49,318 nucleotides of DNA. It comes from Burkholderia pseudomultivorans (lineage in GTDB: Bacteria; Pseudomonadota; Gammaproteobacteria; Burkholderiales; Burkholderiaceae). Where the stretch lies: positions 1-49,318 of the forward strand of contig NZ_CABVPP010000057.1 in NCBI RefSeq assembly GCF_902499075.1, in the 5' to 3' direction. Positions 7,548 to 17,080 of the stretch are shown here, one piece after another. Each line of letters starts with the position of its first letter. Position 1 is the stretch's first letter. Below the pieces are notes generated by a model, which saw nothing but the letters and a program-made list of their open reading frames with translations, did not search any database and was not told where the DNA came from. A program made the position numbers and the translations under genes.

Positions 7548-9041
7548 TTAAGCGGCTTCCTTGATCGACGGCAGCTTCGTCACGAGCCGCAGCGAAACGG
7601 TCAGCCCTTCGAGCTGGAAGTGCGGGCGCAGGAAGAACTTCGCCTGGTAGTAGCCGGGATTGCCTTCGACGTCCTCGACCAGCACCTCGGCCGCCGCGAG
7701 CGGCCGGCGCGCCTTCGTGTCCTGCGACGAGTTCGCGGGGTCGGCGTCGACGTAGTTCATGATCCATTCGTTGAGCCAGCGCTGCATGTCCTCGCGCTCC
7801 TTGAACGCGCCGATCTTGTCGCGCACAATGCACTTCAGGTAATGCGCGAAGCGCGAACAGGCGAACAGGTACGGCAGGCGCGCCGACAGATTCGCGTTGG
7901 CGGTTGCGTCGGGGTCGTGATACTCGGCCGGCTTCTGCAACGACTGGGCGCCGATGAAGGTCGCGTGATCGGTGTTCTTGCGATGCACGAGCGGGATGAA
8001 GCCATTCTTCGACAGCTCGGCCTCGCGACGATCCGAGATCGCGATCTCGGTCGGGCACTTCATGTCGATTCCGCCGTCGTCGGTGGGGAACGTATGGCAC
8101 GGCAGGTTGTCGACCGTGCCGCCGGATTCGACGCCGCGGATCAGCGAGCACCAGCCGTACTGCTTGAACGAGCGGTTGATGTTGACGCCCATTGCATACG
8201 CCGCGTTCGCCCAGCCGTAGCGGCTGTGGTCGGAGCCGTTCGTGTCTTCCTCGAAGTCGAACTGGTCGACCGGATTGGTCTTCGCGCCGTACGGCAGCCG
8301 CGCCAGGAAGCGCGGCATCGCGAGGCCGACGTAGCGCGCATCCTCGGTATTGCGCAACGAATTCCACGCGGTGTATTCGAGGTTCTGCGTGAAGATCTTG
8401 GTCAGGTCGCGCGGGTTCGCCAGTTCCTGCCACGACTCCATCTGCAGCACCGAAGGCGCCGCACCGGTCACGAACGGCGTGTGAGCGGCCGCCGCCACCT
8501 TCGCGATCGAACCGAGCAGGTCGACGTCCGGCGGCGTGTGGTCGAAGTAGTAGTCGGCCACGATGCACCCGTACGGCTCGCCACCGAGCTGGCCGTATTC
8601 CTGTTCGTAGATCTGCTTGAAAAGCGGGCTCTGGTCCCACGCCAGCCCCTTGTAGCGCCGCATCGTGCGATGCAGTTCGGCCTTCGACACGTCCATCACG
8701 CGGATCTTCAGGTGCTCGTCCGTCTCGGTGTTCGACACGAGATGGTTCAGGCCGCGCCACGCGGATTCGAGCGCCTGGTAGTCGTCGTGATGCAGGATCA
8801 GGTTGATTTGCTCGGAAAGCTTGCGATCGATCTGCGCGATGATGGCCGCGATGCTCTTGTAGGCGTCGTCGCTGATCGTGATCGACTGCGAGAGCGCCTG
8901 CTCCGCGAGCGTCTGCACCGCATGTTCCACCGCCGCGCGGGCCTGGTCCGTCTTCGGCCGGAATTCCCGCTCCAGCAGTTGCGTGAAATCGGACTGGGTA
9001 GCGGCCTGCGTCTCGATGGCCTGTACTTGCTGTTTTGCCAT
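7548..9041 (-). CDS. tssC: T6SS contractile sheath large subunit TssC
   Basis: About 497 residues of the VipB/EvpB/ImpC family, with typical motifs such as LESAWRGLNHLV, FMGxE-region equivalents (YVGLAMPRFLARLPYG) and a C-terminal FLRPHFQLEGLTVSLRLV. It co-polymerises with TssB around the Hcp tube. I prefer the ATG at 9041 (MAKQQ) over 9050, because GAGGA is spaced 8 nt before 9041 but abuts 9050. It follows tssB by 27 nt. Confidence 0.95.
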   Translation of the reverse strand: MAKQQVQAIETQAATQSDFTQLLEREFRPKTDQARAAVEHAVQTLAEQALSQSITISDDAYKSIAAIIAQIDRKLSEQINLILHHDDYQALESAWRGLNHLVSNTETDEHLKIRVMDVSKAELHRTMRRYKGLAWDQSPLFKQIYEQEYGQLGGEPYGCIVADYYFDHTPPDVDLLGSIAKVAAAAHTPFVTGAAPSVLQMESWQELANPRDLTKIFTQNLEYTAWNSLRNTEDARYVGLAMPRFLARLPYGAKTNPVDQFDFEEDTNGSDHSRYGWANAAYAMGVNINRSFKQYGWCSLIRGVESGGTVDNLPCHTFPTDDGGIDMKCPTEIAISDRREAELSKNGFIPLVHRKNTDHATFIGAQSLQKPAEYHDPDATANANLSARLPYLFACSRFAHYLKCIVRDKIGAFKEREDMQRWLNEWIMNYVDADPANSSQDTKARRPLAAAEVLVEDVEGNPGYYQAKFFLRPHFQLEGLTVSLRLVTKLPSIKEAA

Positions 9042-9068
9042 GATGGTCATCCTCGATCGGTTTGTCGG

Positions 9069-9608
9069 TCAGCTCGCGTCGCCGGGATCGGCCGCGTCCG
9101 CTTCATGGCGCTCCGGTCGCGGCGCTGCGGCCAGCGACTTCAGCAGCGCCGGGTCCTGCAGCAACTGAGTCACGAGCGCCTCCGCGCCCGACTTGCCGTC
9201 CATGTAGGTCTGCAGGTTCGCCAGCTGCGTACGCGCCTGCAGCAAACGGCGCAGCGGCTCGACCTTGTCGGCGATCGCGGCCGGCGAGAAGTCCTCCATG
9301 CTTTCGAAGGTCATGTCGACCATCATCTGGCCTTCGCCCGTCAGCGTATTCGGCACGGCGAACGCGACGCGCGGCCGGATCGCCTTCATGCGCTCGTCGA
9401 AGTTGTCGATATCGATTTCCAGAAAGCGGCGCTCCGACACCGCCGGCAGCGGCTCGACCGGATGCTTGCCGGAGAGGTCGGCAAGCACGCCCATCACGAA
9501 CGGAAGCTCGACTTTCTTCTCCGAGCCATACACTTCGACGTCGTACTCGATCTGCACACGCGGCGCACGATTGCGCGCGATGAACTTCTGCGAACTGCTA
9601 GCGGACAT
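9069..9608 (-). CDS. tssB: T6SS contractile sheath small subunit TssB
   Basis: 179 residues of the VipA/ImpB family: SQKFIARNRAPRVQIEYDVE at the start, LPFVMGVLADLSG, and DFSPAAIADKVEPLRRLL, the helix recognised by ClpV in related systems. GGAG lies 8 nt before the ATG. It forms the sheath with TssC. The gene lies 36 nt after tssH. Confidence 0.96.
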   Translation of the reverse strand: MSASSSQKFIARNRAPRVQIEYDVEVYGSEKKVELPFVMGVLADLSGKHPVEPLPAVSERRFLEIDIDNFDERMKAIRPRVAFAVPNTLTGEGQMMVDMTFESMEDFSPAAIADKVEPLRRLLQARTQLANLQTYMDGKSGAEALVTQLLQDPALLKSLAAAPRPERHEADAADPGDAS

Positions 9609-9644
9609 GAACGGTCTCCTGCCGGTGGTTGACGGATGTCGAGC

Positions 9645-12326
9645 TCAACGACGTGGCTCGGCGGAATGGGAAGGGGTGGCCTCGAACGTCAGCGCCTGCG
9701 CCGGCGACGCGGAGGAATCGGTTACGCCAATCGCGATGCGCGCGAGCGGCATGCGCGATGCGAACGCATCGAGCCAGAGCGCGGAAAGGCGCGGCAGCAC
9801 ATGCTGTTCGATGAAGCCGATCAGCACGCGCGCACCCGTCTCCTGAACGAGGCAACGGCCGACGATGTAGTGCACGACTGCGTCGTCGCAGACGAGCACG
9901 ATGTCGTGACTGTCCGCCATGCGTTTCGCGACGCGGTCCAGATGCAGGCGGACGATGCTCGCGAGCGCGTCGGCGGCGAGCGGCCGGTACGGCACGACGG
10001 TCACACGCCCCATGAACGCCGCCGGGAATACCTTCAGCAGTTCCGGTGCAAGCGCGTCGCGCAGGCCGTCGAGATCCGGCGTCAGCGCCGGGGCCGCACA
10101 CAGGCTCGCGCTAAGCTCGGCGCCGACGTTGCTCGTCAGCAGGATGGTGGTATGGCGGAAGTCGATATGGCGGCCGTCGCCGTCCTCCATGTAGCCCTTG
10201 TCGAACACCTGGAAGAACATTTCGTGCACGTCGCGATGCGCTTTCTCGATCTCATCGAGCAACACGACCGCGTAGGGCCGCCGGCGCACCGCTTCGGTCA
10301 GCACACCGCCCTCGCCGTAACCGACATAGCCGGGCGGCGCGCCTTTCAGGCCCGACACCGTGTGCGCTTCCTGATACTCGCTCATGTTGATCGTGATCAG
10401 GTTCTGCTCGCCGCCATATAGCGCCTCGGCCAGCGCCAGTGCCGTCTCGGTCTTGCCGACGCCGGACGGGCCGGCAAGCAGGAACACGCCCAGCGGCTTC
10501 TTCGGATCGGTCAGCCCCGACCGCGCGGTCTGCACCCGCTCGCCGATCAGGCCCAGCGCATCGCTTTGCCCGATCACGCGTGCCGCGAGCGTTTCCGGAA
10601 GGCGGCGCACGGCGGCAATCTCGTCGGTGACCATGCGGCCGACCGGGATGCCGGTCCAGTCCGACACGATCTCGGCGACGATGGCGGCGTCGACCTCGGG
10701 AAAGACGAGCGGCGCATCGCCCTGCAGCGCGGCCAGCGTCCGTTCGAGTTCGCGCAAGCTGTCGAGCGATACCGGCGAATCCGCCGCGTCCGTAATCGCG
10801 GCTTCGCGCGCGGAAAGCAACGCCTGCGCGGCCTGCGCCTGTGCGCACCAGCGATCCGCGAGCGCCGTTTCTTCCGTCACCAGCGCGTCGATGCGCATGC
10901 GCACGCGATGCAATGCCTTGTCCGCATCGAGACCGATACGGGCCTCCTGCACCAGCAGCTTCTCTTCGATACGCGCGGCAGCCAGGCGTTGCCGCACGTC
11001 GTCCAGCTCGCGCGGCGTCGCGTGCTGCGACAGCGCCACGCGCGCGCACGCGGTGTCGAGCAGGCTGATCGCCTTGTCGGGCAATTGACGGGACGGAATG
11101 TAACGATGCGACAGCGTCACGGCGGCACGGATCGCTTCGTCCCGTACGACGACGCCGTGATGCGAGGAAAACGTCGACGCGAGGCCGCGAACCATGTCGG
11201 CCGCCGCCGCTTCGGACGGCTCCGCGACCTGCACCACCTGAAAGCGCCGCGTCAGCGCCGGATCCTTCTCGATATGTCGCTTGTATTCGGTCCAGGTCGT
11301 CGCGCCGATGGTGCGAATCGTGCCGCGCGCGAGCGCCGGTTTCAGCAGGTTGGCGGCGTCGCCGGTGCCGGCTTGCCCGCCCGCGCCGATCAGCGTATGG
11401 ATTTCGTCGACGAACAGGATGATGGGCGCGGCCGAGCGCGCTGCGGCCTCGAGTACGCCCTTCAGGCGAGCCTCGAATTCCCCCTTCATGCTGGCCCCTG
11501 CGAGCAGCGCGCCGACATCGAGGCTCAGCAGCCTCACGTCGGCCAGATTCGGCGGCACGTTGCCCGCCGCGATCGCTCGCGCCAATCCTTCCACCACCGC
11601 AGTCTTGCCGACGCCGGCCTCGCCGGTGATCAGCGGGTTGTTCTGCCGCCGACGCAGCAGCACGTCGATCATGGTGCGGATTTCGAGTTCGCGGCCGACA
11701 ACGGGATCGATTTCGCCGGCGCGCGCCCGCGCAGTGAGATCCAGGCAATACCGCTCGAGCGCGTTGCCCTGCGGCGCGCCCGACACGGCACCGGACGCCT
11801 CGCCCGGCAGCGCCGGCGCAAGCTCGCTGCGATCGTACGGCTCGTCCGCTGCCTCCGGCGACCCGTCGATCCAGGCGGGAAGCACGTCGCCGAGATTGGC
11901 CGCCGGTATCTTGGCGAACTCGGCGGAAATGGCGAGGAGCACGCGCCGCAGTTCGGGTGTCGAGACCAGCGCTGCGACCAGCCATGCGCCGCGCACGCGA
12001 CGATCGCCATGGCCGAGGGTCGCCAGCACCCAGCCGCGCTCGATGGCCGTTTCGATGTGCCAGGAGAAATCGCTGATCGAGCTCGCGCCGGCCGGCAGCG
12101 CAGCCAGCGCCCGCGCAAGGTCGCGCTCGAGCGCATCGCAATCGATATCCGCATGGCGCACGATCCGCTGCAGGTCGCCGTCCGGCTGCTGGAGCAGTTG
12201 GTGCAGCCAGTGGACGAGCTCGACGAACGGGTTCCCGCGCAGCTTGCAGAAACGCGTCGCCGATTCGATTCCCCGGTAGAGCTCGACCCCGAGCTTGCCG
12301 AACAAGGTCTGGCGTGAAATGTTCAT
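9645..12326 (-). CDS. tssH: T6SS AAA+ ATPase ClpV (TssH)
   Basis: About 893 residues. It recycles contracted TssBC sheaths in the cytoplasm. The N-terminal Clp_N-like domain (about 1-160) is followed by AAA domain 1 with Walker A GEAGVGKT and Walker B ILFVDEIH, a coiled-coil middle domain, and AAA domain 2 with Walker A GPSGVGKT and VVLLDEIEKAH, then the D2-small domain. The start at 12326 (MNISRQTLFGKLG) matches ClpV N-termini; a 17-residue upstream extension has no similarity. It is the first gene of the minus arm, so its promoter should lie in the AT-rich spacer upstream. Confidence 0.95.
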   Translation of the reverse strand: MNISRQTLFGKLGVELYRGIESATRFCKLRGNPFVELVHWLHQLLQQPDGDLQRIVRHADIDCDALERDLARALAALPAGASSISDFSWHIETAIERGWVLATLGHGDRRVRGAWLVAALVSTPELRRVLLAISAEFAKIPAANLGDVLPAWIDGSPEAADEPYDRSELAPALPGEASGAVSGAPQGNALERYCLDLTARARAGEIDPVVGRELEIRTMIDVLLRRRQNNPLITGEAGVGKTAVVEGLARAIAAGNVPPNLADVRLLSLDVGALLAGASMKGEFEARLKGVLEAAARSAAPIILFVDEIHTLIGAGGQAGTGDAANLLKPALARGTIRTIGATTWTEYKRHIEKDPALTRRFQVVQVAEPSEAAAADMVRGLASTFSSHHGVVVRDEAIRAAVTLSHRYIPSRQLPDKAISLLDTACARVALSQHATPRELDDVRQRLAAARIEEKLLVQEARIGLDADKALHRVRMRIDALVTEETALADRWCAQAQAAQALLSAREAAITDAADSPVSLDSLRELERTLAALQGDAPLVFPEVDAAIVAEIVSDWTGIPVGRMVTDEIAAVRRLPETLAARVIGQSDALGLIGERVQTARSGLTDPKKPLGVFLLAGPSGVGKTETALALAEALYGGEQNLITINMSEYQEAHTVSGLKGAPPGYVGYGEGGVLTEAVRRRPYAVVLLDEIEKAHRDVHEMFFQVFDKGYMEDGDGRHIDFRHTTILLTSNVGAELSASLCAAPALTPDLDGLRDALAPELLKVFPAAFMGRVTVVPYRPLAADALASIVRLHLDRVAKRMADSHDIVLVCDDAVVHYIVGRCLVQETGARVLIGFIEQHVLPRLSALWLDAFASRMPLARIAIGVTDSSASPAQALTFEATPSHSAEPRR

Positions 12327-12869
12327 GATGGTCTTGTTTTGTTCGTTAGCGTGTTGCGAACGAATACGCCACGGCAATCAGGACTCCTTTCTGGTCACCA
12401 TGCCAGGCGTGATCTCGATCATTCGAAACACACCCCTCTCTCAGATTCTAAAAAAACGGCCGACTCGAATCAGGACCGAATTATCAACACGAAACAATAA
12501 AAACGTCAACGCATTAATTGCATCTAAAGCTCTTAATAAAATTTCAGACTCGTCCTATATTCAATCGCATCGAACCCGTGCCTAACCCATCTATCGGTCA
12601 TGTACGATCCACACGCCTTCCCCGGCCCGAATCACCCCCTTCAACTCATTGTTATTTCGAGATAAAAAGCGAAACACCACCATCCTCAACACAAGAAAAA
12701 GACATCAGTCTTTTGATTCCAATAAGATTTTTATTTGATCTGTTGCAGTCTTTAACAATCTATTTTCACCCCGCCCTCCACCATTTTCTCGACCAGGCAC
12801 TTTTTTGAGACGAAAGATTGATCGATACTCTCGTTTTATTTTCAGTTCTTTCGCACACCGGACCCGTCC
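12327..12869. promoter_or_regulatory. AT-rich divergent spacer between the two T6SS arms
   Basis: This 543-nt stretch has no credible gene. It is much richer in A and T than the flanking genes, with runs such as ATAAGATTTTTATTTG and AATTGCATCTAAAGC. It must contain the promoters of both arms. I found no sigma-54 consensus in it. A small A/T hairpin (AAAAGAC, loop ATCA, GTCTTTT; 12697-12714) is present. The composition would suit H-NS-family binding, which is inference. Confidence 0.6.
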
Positions 12870-13517
12870 ATGCGCTTCCGTCGCCCATCCTGGCATCGTC
12901 AGCCGAACATGCCGCCCGTCGCATCCGCGCCGGACAAAGCACGTCCGCAGCCCGTTACCGACGCGTTGCGGCTCGACGGCGCCTTCGGTTCCGCACACGC
13001 CGACGACGACATGCTCGGTCAGCTCGGTATCGGCACGCGGGAAGGCGCGGCCACCCGTCCACGTGACGCGGAGGACACGGCCGGTATCGAGTCCGGTCAC
13101 ACCGATGCGCTGATCGACGCGCTCCATGCACAGTACTGGCGCGCCCTCGCCGACCCCGGCGCGCCGATTGCTTCGACGTGGGCTCCGTCGGTGAACGACA
13201 CGCTCACGTCCCCGATCGCGCCGGATCACCCGCACGCCCCGCCTCCCTGCGAAAGCCATCGGCATTCGGACTCGATCGAGACATTCCTGTCCGGCAATCG
13301 CACGATCGAGGATGCCTTCGGTCGTCTGGACGGACGCGCGGAAACGACGATCGACGGCGAATCCGTTCCGGAGATCCTGCGACTGTTCGCGCCACCCGAG
13401 TTCCATGCCGAGTCTGCGGGCAGCGCTCCCGCCCCGCCGCCGCTAACCCGGCGAGAGCACCATGCGCTGTCCGTGGACAGCCCGCTGGCCGCGCCCTTGC
13501 GCCAGGACTCGCCATGA
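12870..13517 (+). CDS. T6SS-associated protein, TagK-like
   Basis: 215 residues, hydrophilic, with no signal peptide or TM segment. The C-terminal half contains SIETFLSGNRTIEDAFGRL and VPEILRLFAPPEFHA, which I associate with TagK proteins found beside T6SS genes in Burkholderia; the molecular role is unknown. Its stop overlaps the tssE start (ATGA), so it is co-translated with the baseplate genes. The start is uncertain, because no Shine-Dalgarno precedes the ATG at 12870 and the next in-frame Met (NMPPV, residue 13) is also possible. It heads the plus arm. Confidence 0.6.
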   Translation: MRFRRPSWHRQPNMPPVASAPDKARPQPVTDALRLDGAFGSAHADDDMLGQLGIGTREGAATRPRDAEDTAGIESGHTDALIDALHAQYWRALADPGAPIASTWAPSVNDTLTSPIAPDHPHAPPPCESHRHSDSIETFLSGNRTIEDAFGRLDGRAETTIDGESVPEILRLFAPPEFHAESAGSAPAPPPLTRREHHALSVDSPLAAPLRQDSP

Positions 13518-14080
13518 CCGAACGCAGAAAACGCCAGTCCGGCGCCGATGCACCGACTGTTCGTACGCCGCGGCGAGCCAGCTCGCATCTGATGCCGACG
13601 CTGCTAGACCGCCTGCGCGATGACGCACCGCATCGACGGACCGAAGCCCCCGACGAATACACGGTCACGCGCAGGCAGATGCGCGACATCGTGCAGCGCG
13701 ATCTCGCCTATCTGCTCAACACGACGAGTATCGAAGACCGGATCGATCGTGCGCGCTATCCGCAAGCCGCCGCGTCGACGGTGAATTTCGGCGTACCGCC
13801 GCTTGCCGGCACCTTTATCGCATCGCGCCGGTGGAGCGACGTCGAAACCATGATCCGCCGCGCCATCGGCGATTTCGAGCCGCGCCTGATTCCGGATTCG
13901 CTGGTGGTATCGCCCCGCACCGATCCCGATGCCGATACCGCGGGCGAACATCACAACGTGCTCGCCTTCGAAGTGCGCGGCCTGATTCACATGGATCCGT
14001 ATCCGCTCGAATTCATGGTGCAAAGCTCGCTGGACCTCGAAACGAGCGAAATCCGCATCACGGGCATGCGCGCCGGCTGA
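13514..14080 (+). CDS. tssE: T6SS baseplate subunit TssE
   Basis: 188 residues, gp25-like lysozyme-fold family without the catalytic function. Recognisable blocks are LMPTLLDRLRDD near residue 26, a mid-domain LAYLLNTTS, SVNFG-like STVNFGVP, and the EIR-ending strand LDLETSEIRI. It forms the baseplate wedge with TssF and TssG. It overlaps the TagK-like gene by 4 nt, and tssF follows 37 nt downstream. Confidence 0.93.
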   Translation: MTERRKRQSGADAPTVRTPRRASSHLMPTLLDRLRDDAPHRRTEAPDEYTVTRRQMRDIVQRDLAYLLNTTSIEDRIDRARYPQAAASTVNFGVPPLAGTFIASRRWSDVETMIRRAIGDFEPRLIPDSLVVSPRTDPDADTAGEHHNVLAFEVRGLIHMDPYPLEFMVQSSLDLETSEIRITGMRAG

Positions 14081-14117
14081 GCGCGGCACACACCACGATC
14101 ACAACGAGGCCTCTCCG

Positions 14118-16007
14118 ATGGACCCGCGACTGCTCGACTACTACAACCAGGAACTCATTTACATGCGCGAGCTCGCCGCCGAGTTCGCGCATGCGCATCC
14201 GAAGATCGCACGGCGGCTCGGCATGCAGGCCGGCGAAGTGGCGGACCCTTATGTCGAGCGCCTGATCGAATCGTTCAGCTTCATGGCCGCGCGCATGCAG
14301 ATCAAGCTCGATGCGGAGTTTCCGCGCTTCACGGAAAGGCTGCTCGAGGTCATCTACCCGAACTACGTCGCGCCGACCCCGTCGATCTCGATCGCTCGCC
14401 TGTACCCCGGACAGTCCGAAGGCAGCCTCGTCGATGGCTACCGCCTCGCGCGCGGCACCACGTTCACCGCGCAGATTCCCGACGGCGAGCGCACGGCCTG
14501 CCGGTTCACGAGCGGACAGGACGTCACGCTGTGGCCGCTCGCGATCACTGACGCCCGGCTGACCGGCATTCCACCGGACATCCCGGCGCTGGAGCGCTAT
14601 AGCGCGCCCGATACGCCAGTGCGCGGGGCGCTGCGGATCAGGCTCGCGACCACCGGCAACATGCGGATCGCCGACCTGAAAGGACTCGACCGACTTCCGG
14701 TCTATCTGGCGGGCGACGAACAGGTCGCGTCGCATCTGTTCGAATTGCTGCATGCAGGCGGCATCGCCTCGGTAATCGGCGCACCCGGCGAATTTGGCAG
14801 GCCCGGCCGCGCACCGGCGGCCGTCACCGAGCGCGCGGTCGAACACGAAGGACTGCGCACCGATCAGAGCCTGCTGCCGCTGAACTGGGCCAAGTTTCAC
14901 GGGCACAATCTGCTGCACGAGTACTTCGCCTGCCCCGCGCGGTTCTGGTTCTTCGCGTTGAACGGCCTTGCCGAAGGGCTCTCGCGCATCGACGGCCGGG
15001 AAGTCGAGATCGTCGTGCTGCTCGACCGTGCGCCGGGGCCGCTCGCCAATCTCGTCGATGCGTCGCGCTTCGCGCTCTTCTGCACGCCCGTCGTCAATCT
15101 GTTCCGCAAGCACACCGATCGGGTCGAGATCTCGCCGCGCGACACCGAATTCCATCTCGTTCCGGCTCGACTCACGCCGCTCGACTACGAGGTGTTCTCG
15201 GTCAGCGCCGTCTACGGGCAGGTCGCCGCCACGTCCTCCGAACTCGAATTCCGGCCGCTCTATCAGACGCTGAACAACGACGAAGGCAATCACGGGCGCT
15301 ATTTTTCGGTACGGCGCGAGCGGCGCCTGCTGTCCGATTCGGCGCGCCGCTACGGAACGCGCACGCCGTACGTGGGGACGGAGGTGTTTCTCTCGCTGGT
15401 CGACCAGGCCGAGGCGCCTTATGGCGAAAACATCCGCTTCCTGTCGGTCGACGCGCTGTTGACGAACCGCGATCTCGCCACGCTCGTGCCGCGCGACGGT
15501 GTGCGCGACCTCGAGACCGCACAATCCGCGCCGGTCGACAGCATCGGTCTGATCCGCCCGCCGAGCGCACCGTTACCGCCGTATGCCGAGCGGGAAATGG
15601 CATGGCGTCTGATCCGCCAGCTGAACTTCGACCATCTGCCGTTCGAGGCGCTCGATCATCGCGAAGGCGGCCAAGGCCTGCGCGACCTGCTGCGCCTGTA
15701 TCTCGTGGATGGCGACACCGGGCAGCGCCGGCAGGTCGAAAGCCTCGTCGGCGTGAAAACGCGCCCCGTCACGCGCAAGCTGCCGGGAACCGGCCCGATG
15801 ACCTTCGGTCGCGGCATCGAATGCGCGCTGACGGTCGACGAGACGGGCTTCTCGGGCGTGAGCCCCTATCTTTTCGGCACGATCCTCGAACACTGGCTCG
15901 CGCGGCACGTGTCGATCAACAGCTTCACGCAGACGGAACTGCATTCGATGCAACGCGGCCGGATCGCGCGCTGGCCGGCGCGCACCGGTACGCGCGGAGC
16001 CCTGTGA
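14118..16007 (+). CDS. tssF: T6SS baseplate subunit TssF
   Basis: 629 residues, normal for TssF/VasA. It begins MDPRLLDYYNQELIYMRELAAEFA and contains RLGMQAGEVADPYVERLIESFSFMAAR, the family hallmark. The stop shares one base with the tssG start (TGATG). GAGG lies 9 nt before the ATG. Two copies with TssG and TssE build each baseplate wedge. Confidence 0.96.
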   Translation: MDPRLLDYYNQELIYMRELAAEFAHAHPKIARRLGMQAGEVADPYVERLIESFSFMAARMQIKLDAEFPRFTERLLEVIYPNYVAPTPSISIARLYPGQSEGSLVDGYRLARGTTFTAQIPDGERTACRFTSGQDVTLWPLAITDARLTGIPPDIPALERYSAPDTPVRGALRIRLATTGNMRIADLKGLDRLPVYLAGDEQVASHLFELLHAGGIASVIGAPGEFGRPGRAPAAVTERAVEHEGLRTDQSLLPLNWAKFHGHNLLHEYFACPARFWFFALNGLAEGLSRIDGREVEIVVLLDRAPGPLANLVDASRFALFCTPVVNLFRKHTDRVEISPRDTEFHLVPARLTPLDYEVFSVSAVYGQVAATSSELEFRPLYQTLNNDEGNHGRYFSVRRERRLLSDSARRYGTRTPYVGTEVFLSLVDQAEAPYGENIRFLSVDALLTNRDLATLVPRDGVRDLETAQSAPVDSIGLIRPPSAPLPPYAEREMAWRLIRQLNFDHLPFEALDHREGGQGLRDLLRLYLVDGDTGQRRQVESLVGVKTRPVTRKLPGTGPMTFGRGIECALTVDETGFSGVSPYLFGTILEHWLARHVSINSFTQTELHSMQRGRIARWPARTGTRGAL

Positions 16008-17080
16008 TGCAGCGCGCCACGCTCTGCGCACCGCTGCGCGACAACGCGCTGTCGCCCGAGCTGCTCGACGCCCTGCAGGCCGAGCCCTGGCGTTTCGGGT
16101 TCCTGTCGTTGCTGCGGCGGATCGGCGCGAACCCCGCGATCGATCCGGTCGGCACCGCGCGCCGGCCGCAGGCCGAACCCTTCCGACTGGGCCAGCAGCC
16201 GAGCCTGACCTTCGCTCCGCGGGAAATCGCGAGCGCACACGAAGCAGCCGGGCGACTCAAGGTGCGGCTGTTCGGCCTCGGCATGCTGGGGCCCAACGGC
16301 CCGCTCCCCGTCCACGTGACCGAAATCGCGAGGGATCGGGAAAACAGCCGTCGCGACACGACCACGGCGGACTTCTTCGACATCTTCCATCACCGGTTCT
16401 TCACGCTGTTCTATCGTGCGTGGGCCTCCGCACAGGCAGCTGCGGGCCTCGACCGGAAGCACGACGAACGGTTCTCGTTCTATATCGCCAGCCTGGTCGG
16501 ACACGACATCGGCGAGATCGACCGGGGCGCCCTTCCGTCGCATGCGCGCCTGGCCGCCTCGGCCCATCTCGTTCGCGAATCGCGCAATCCGGACGGCCTG
16601 CGCGCGACGCTTGAACATTATTTCGGCGTCCCGGTCGCCGTGGACGAAAACGCCTTTCACTGGATCGAAATCGATCCGGCCGACTGCGGGCGCATGGGCT
16701 ATCCGGGCGCCGCCGCGACGATGGGCCGCGGCGCCGTGCTCGGGCGCGTCGCGCCGGACCGCCAGCACCGGTTCCGCATCGTGATCGGCCCCGTCGATCT
16801 CGACGCGTACCTGCGCTTCACACCGCAAGGCGAAGACCTGCCGCGACTCGTCGAGTGGGTTCGGGCCTTCGTCGGCCGCGAGCTCGAATGGGAGCTCGAG
16901 CTTCGCATCAAGCCCGAGAGCGCGCCGCCGGCCGTAATGGGCGGCCGGCAGCGGTTGGGCTGGTCCGGTTGGCTGGGCCGGCCTGCACCCGACCGGCCGA
17001 TCACCGGCATGCGCTTCGAGCCCGAACGCCATGCACGCCATTTCAATCGCCGCGATACGGCCTCCGAACATCGACCATGA
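16007..17080 (+). CDS. tssG: T6SS baseplate subunit TssG
   Basis: 357 residues of the TssG/VasB family: WRFGFLSLLRRI near the start, LGMLGPNGPLPVHVTE, and FFDIFHHRFFTLFYRAW, which is diagnostic. The ATG at 16007 overlaps the tssF stop; the open frame extends further upstream inside tssF but is not coding there. The stop overlaps the tssA start (ATGA). Confidence 0.95.
   Translation: MQRATLCAPLRDNALSPELLDALQAEPWRFGFLSLLRRIGANPAIDPVGTARRPQAEPFRLGQQPSLTFAPREIASAHEAAGRLKVRLFGLGMLGPNGPLPVHVTEIARDRENSRRDTTTADFFDIFHHRFFTLFYRAWASAQAAAGLDRKHDERFSFYIASLVGHDIGEIDRGALPSHARLAASAHLVRESRNPDGLRATLEHYFGVPVAVDENAFHWIEIDPADCGRMGYPGAAATMGRGAVLGRVAPDRQHRFRIVIGPVDLDAYLRFTPQGEDLPRLVEWVRAFVGRELEWELELRIKPESAPPAVMGGRQRLGWSGWLGRPAPDRPITGMRFEPERHARHFNRRDTASEHRP

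Noticed and set aside
6970-8760. Long Arg-rich minus-strand frame as one protein
   Set aside because: Only its last 161 codons (hcp from 7455) are real; the rest is an alternative frame across tssC.
12697-12714. AAAAGAC-ATCA-GTCTTTT hairpin as an intrinsic terminator
   Set aside because: The stem is almost all A/T and there is no gene ending nearby; chance is likely in AT-rich DNA.
12327-12869. Sigma-54 promoter for the T6SS arms
   Set aside because: I looked on both strands for GG-N10-GC with the flanking consensus and found no good match.
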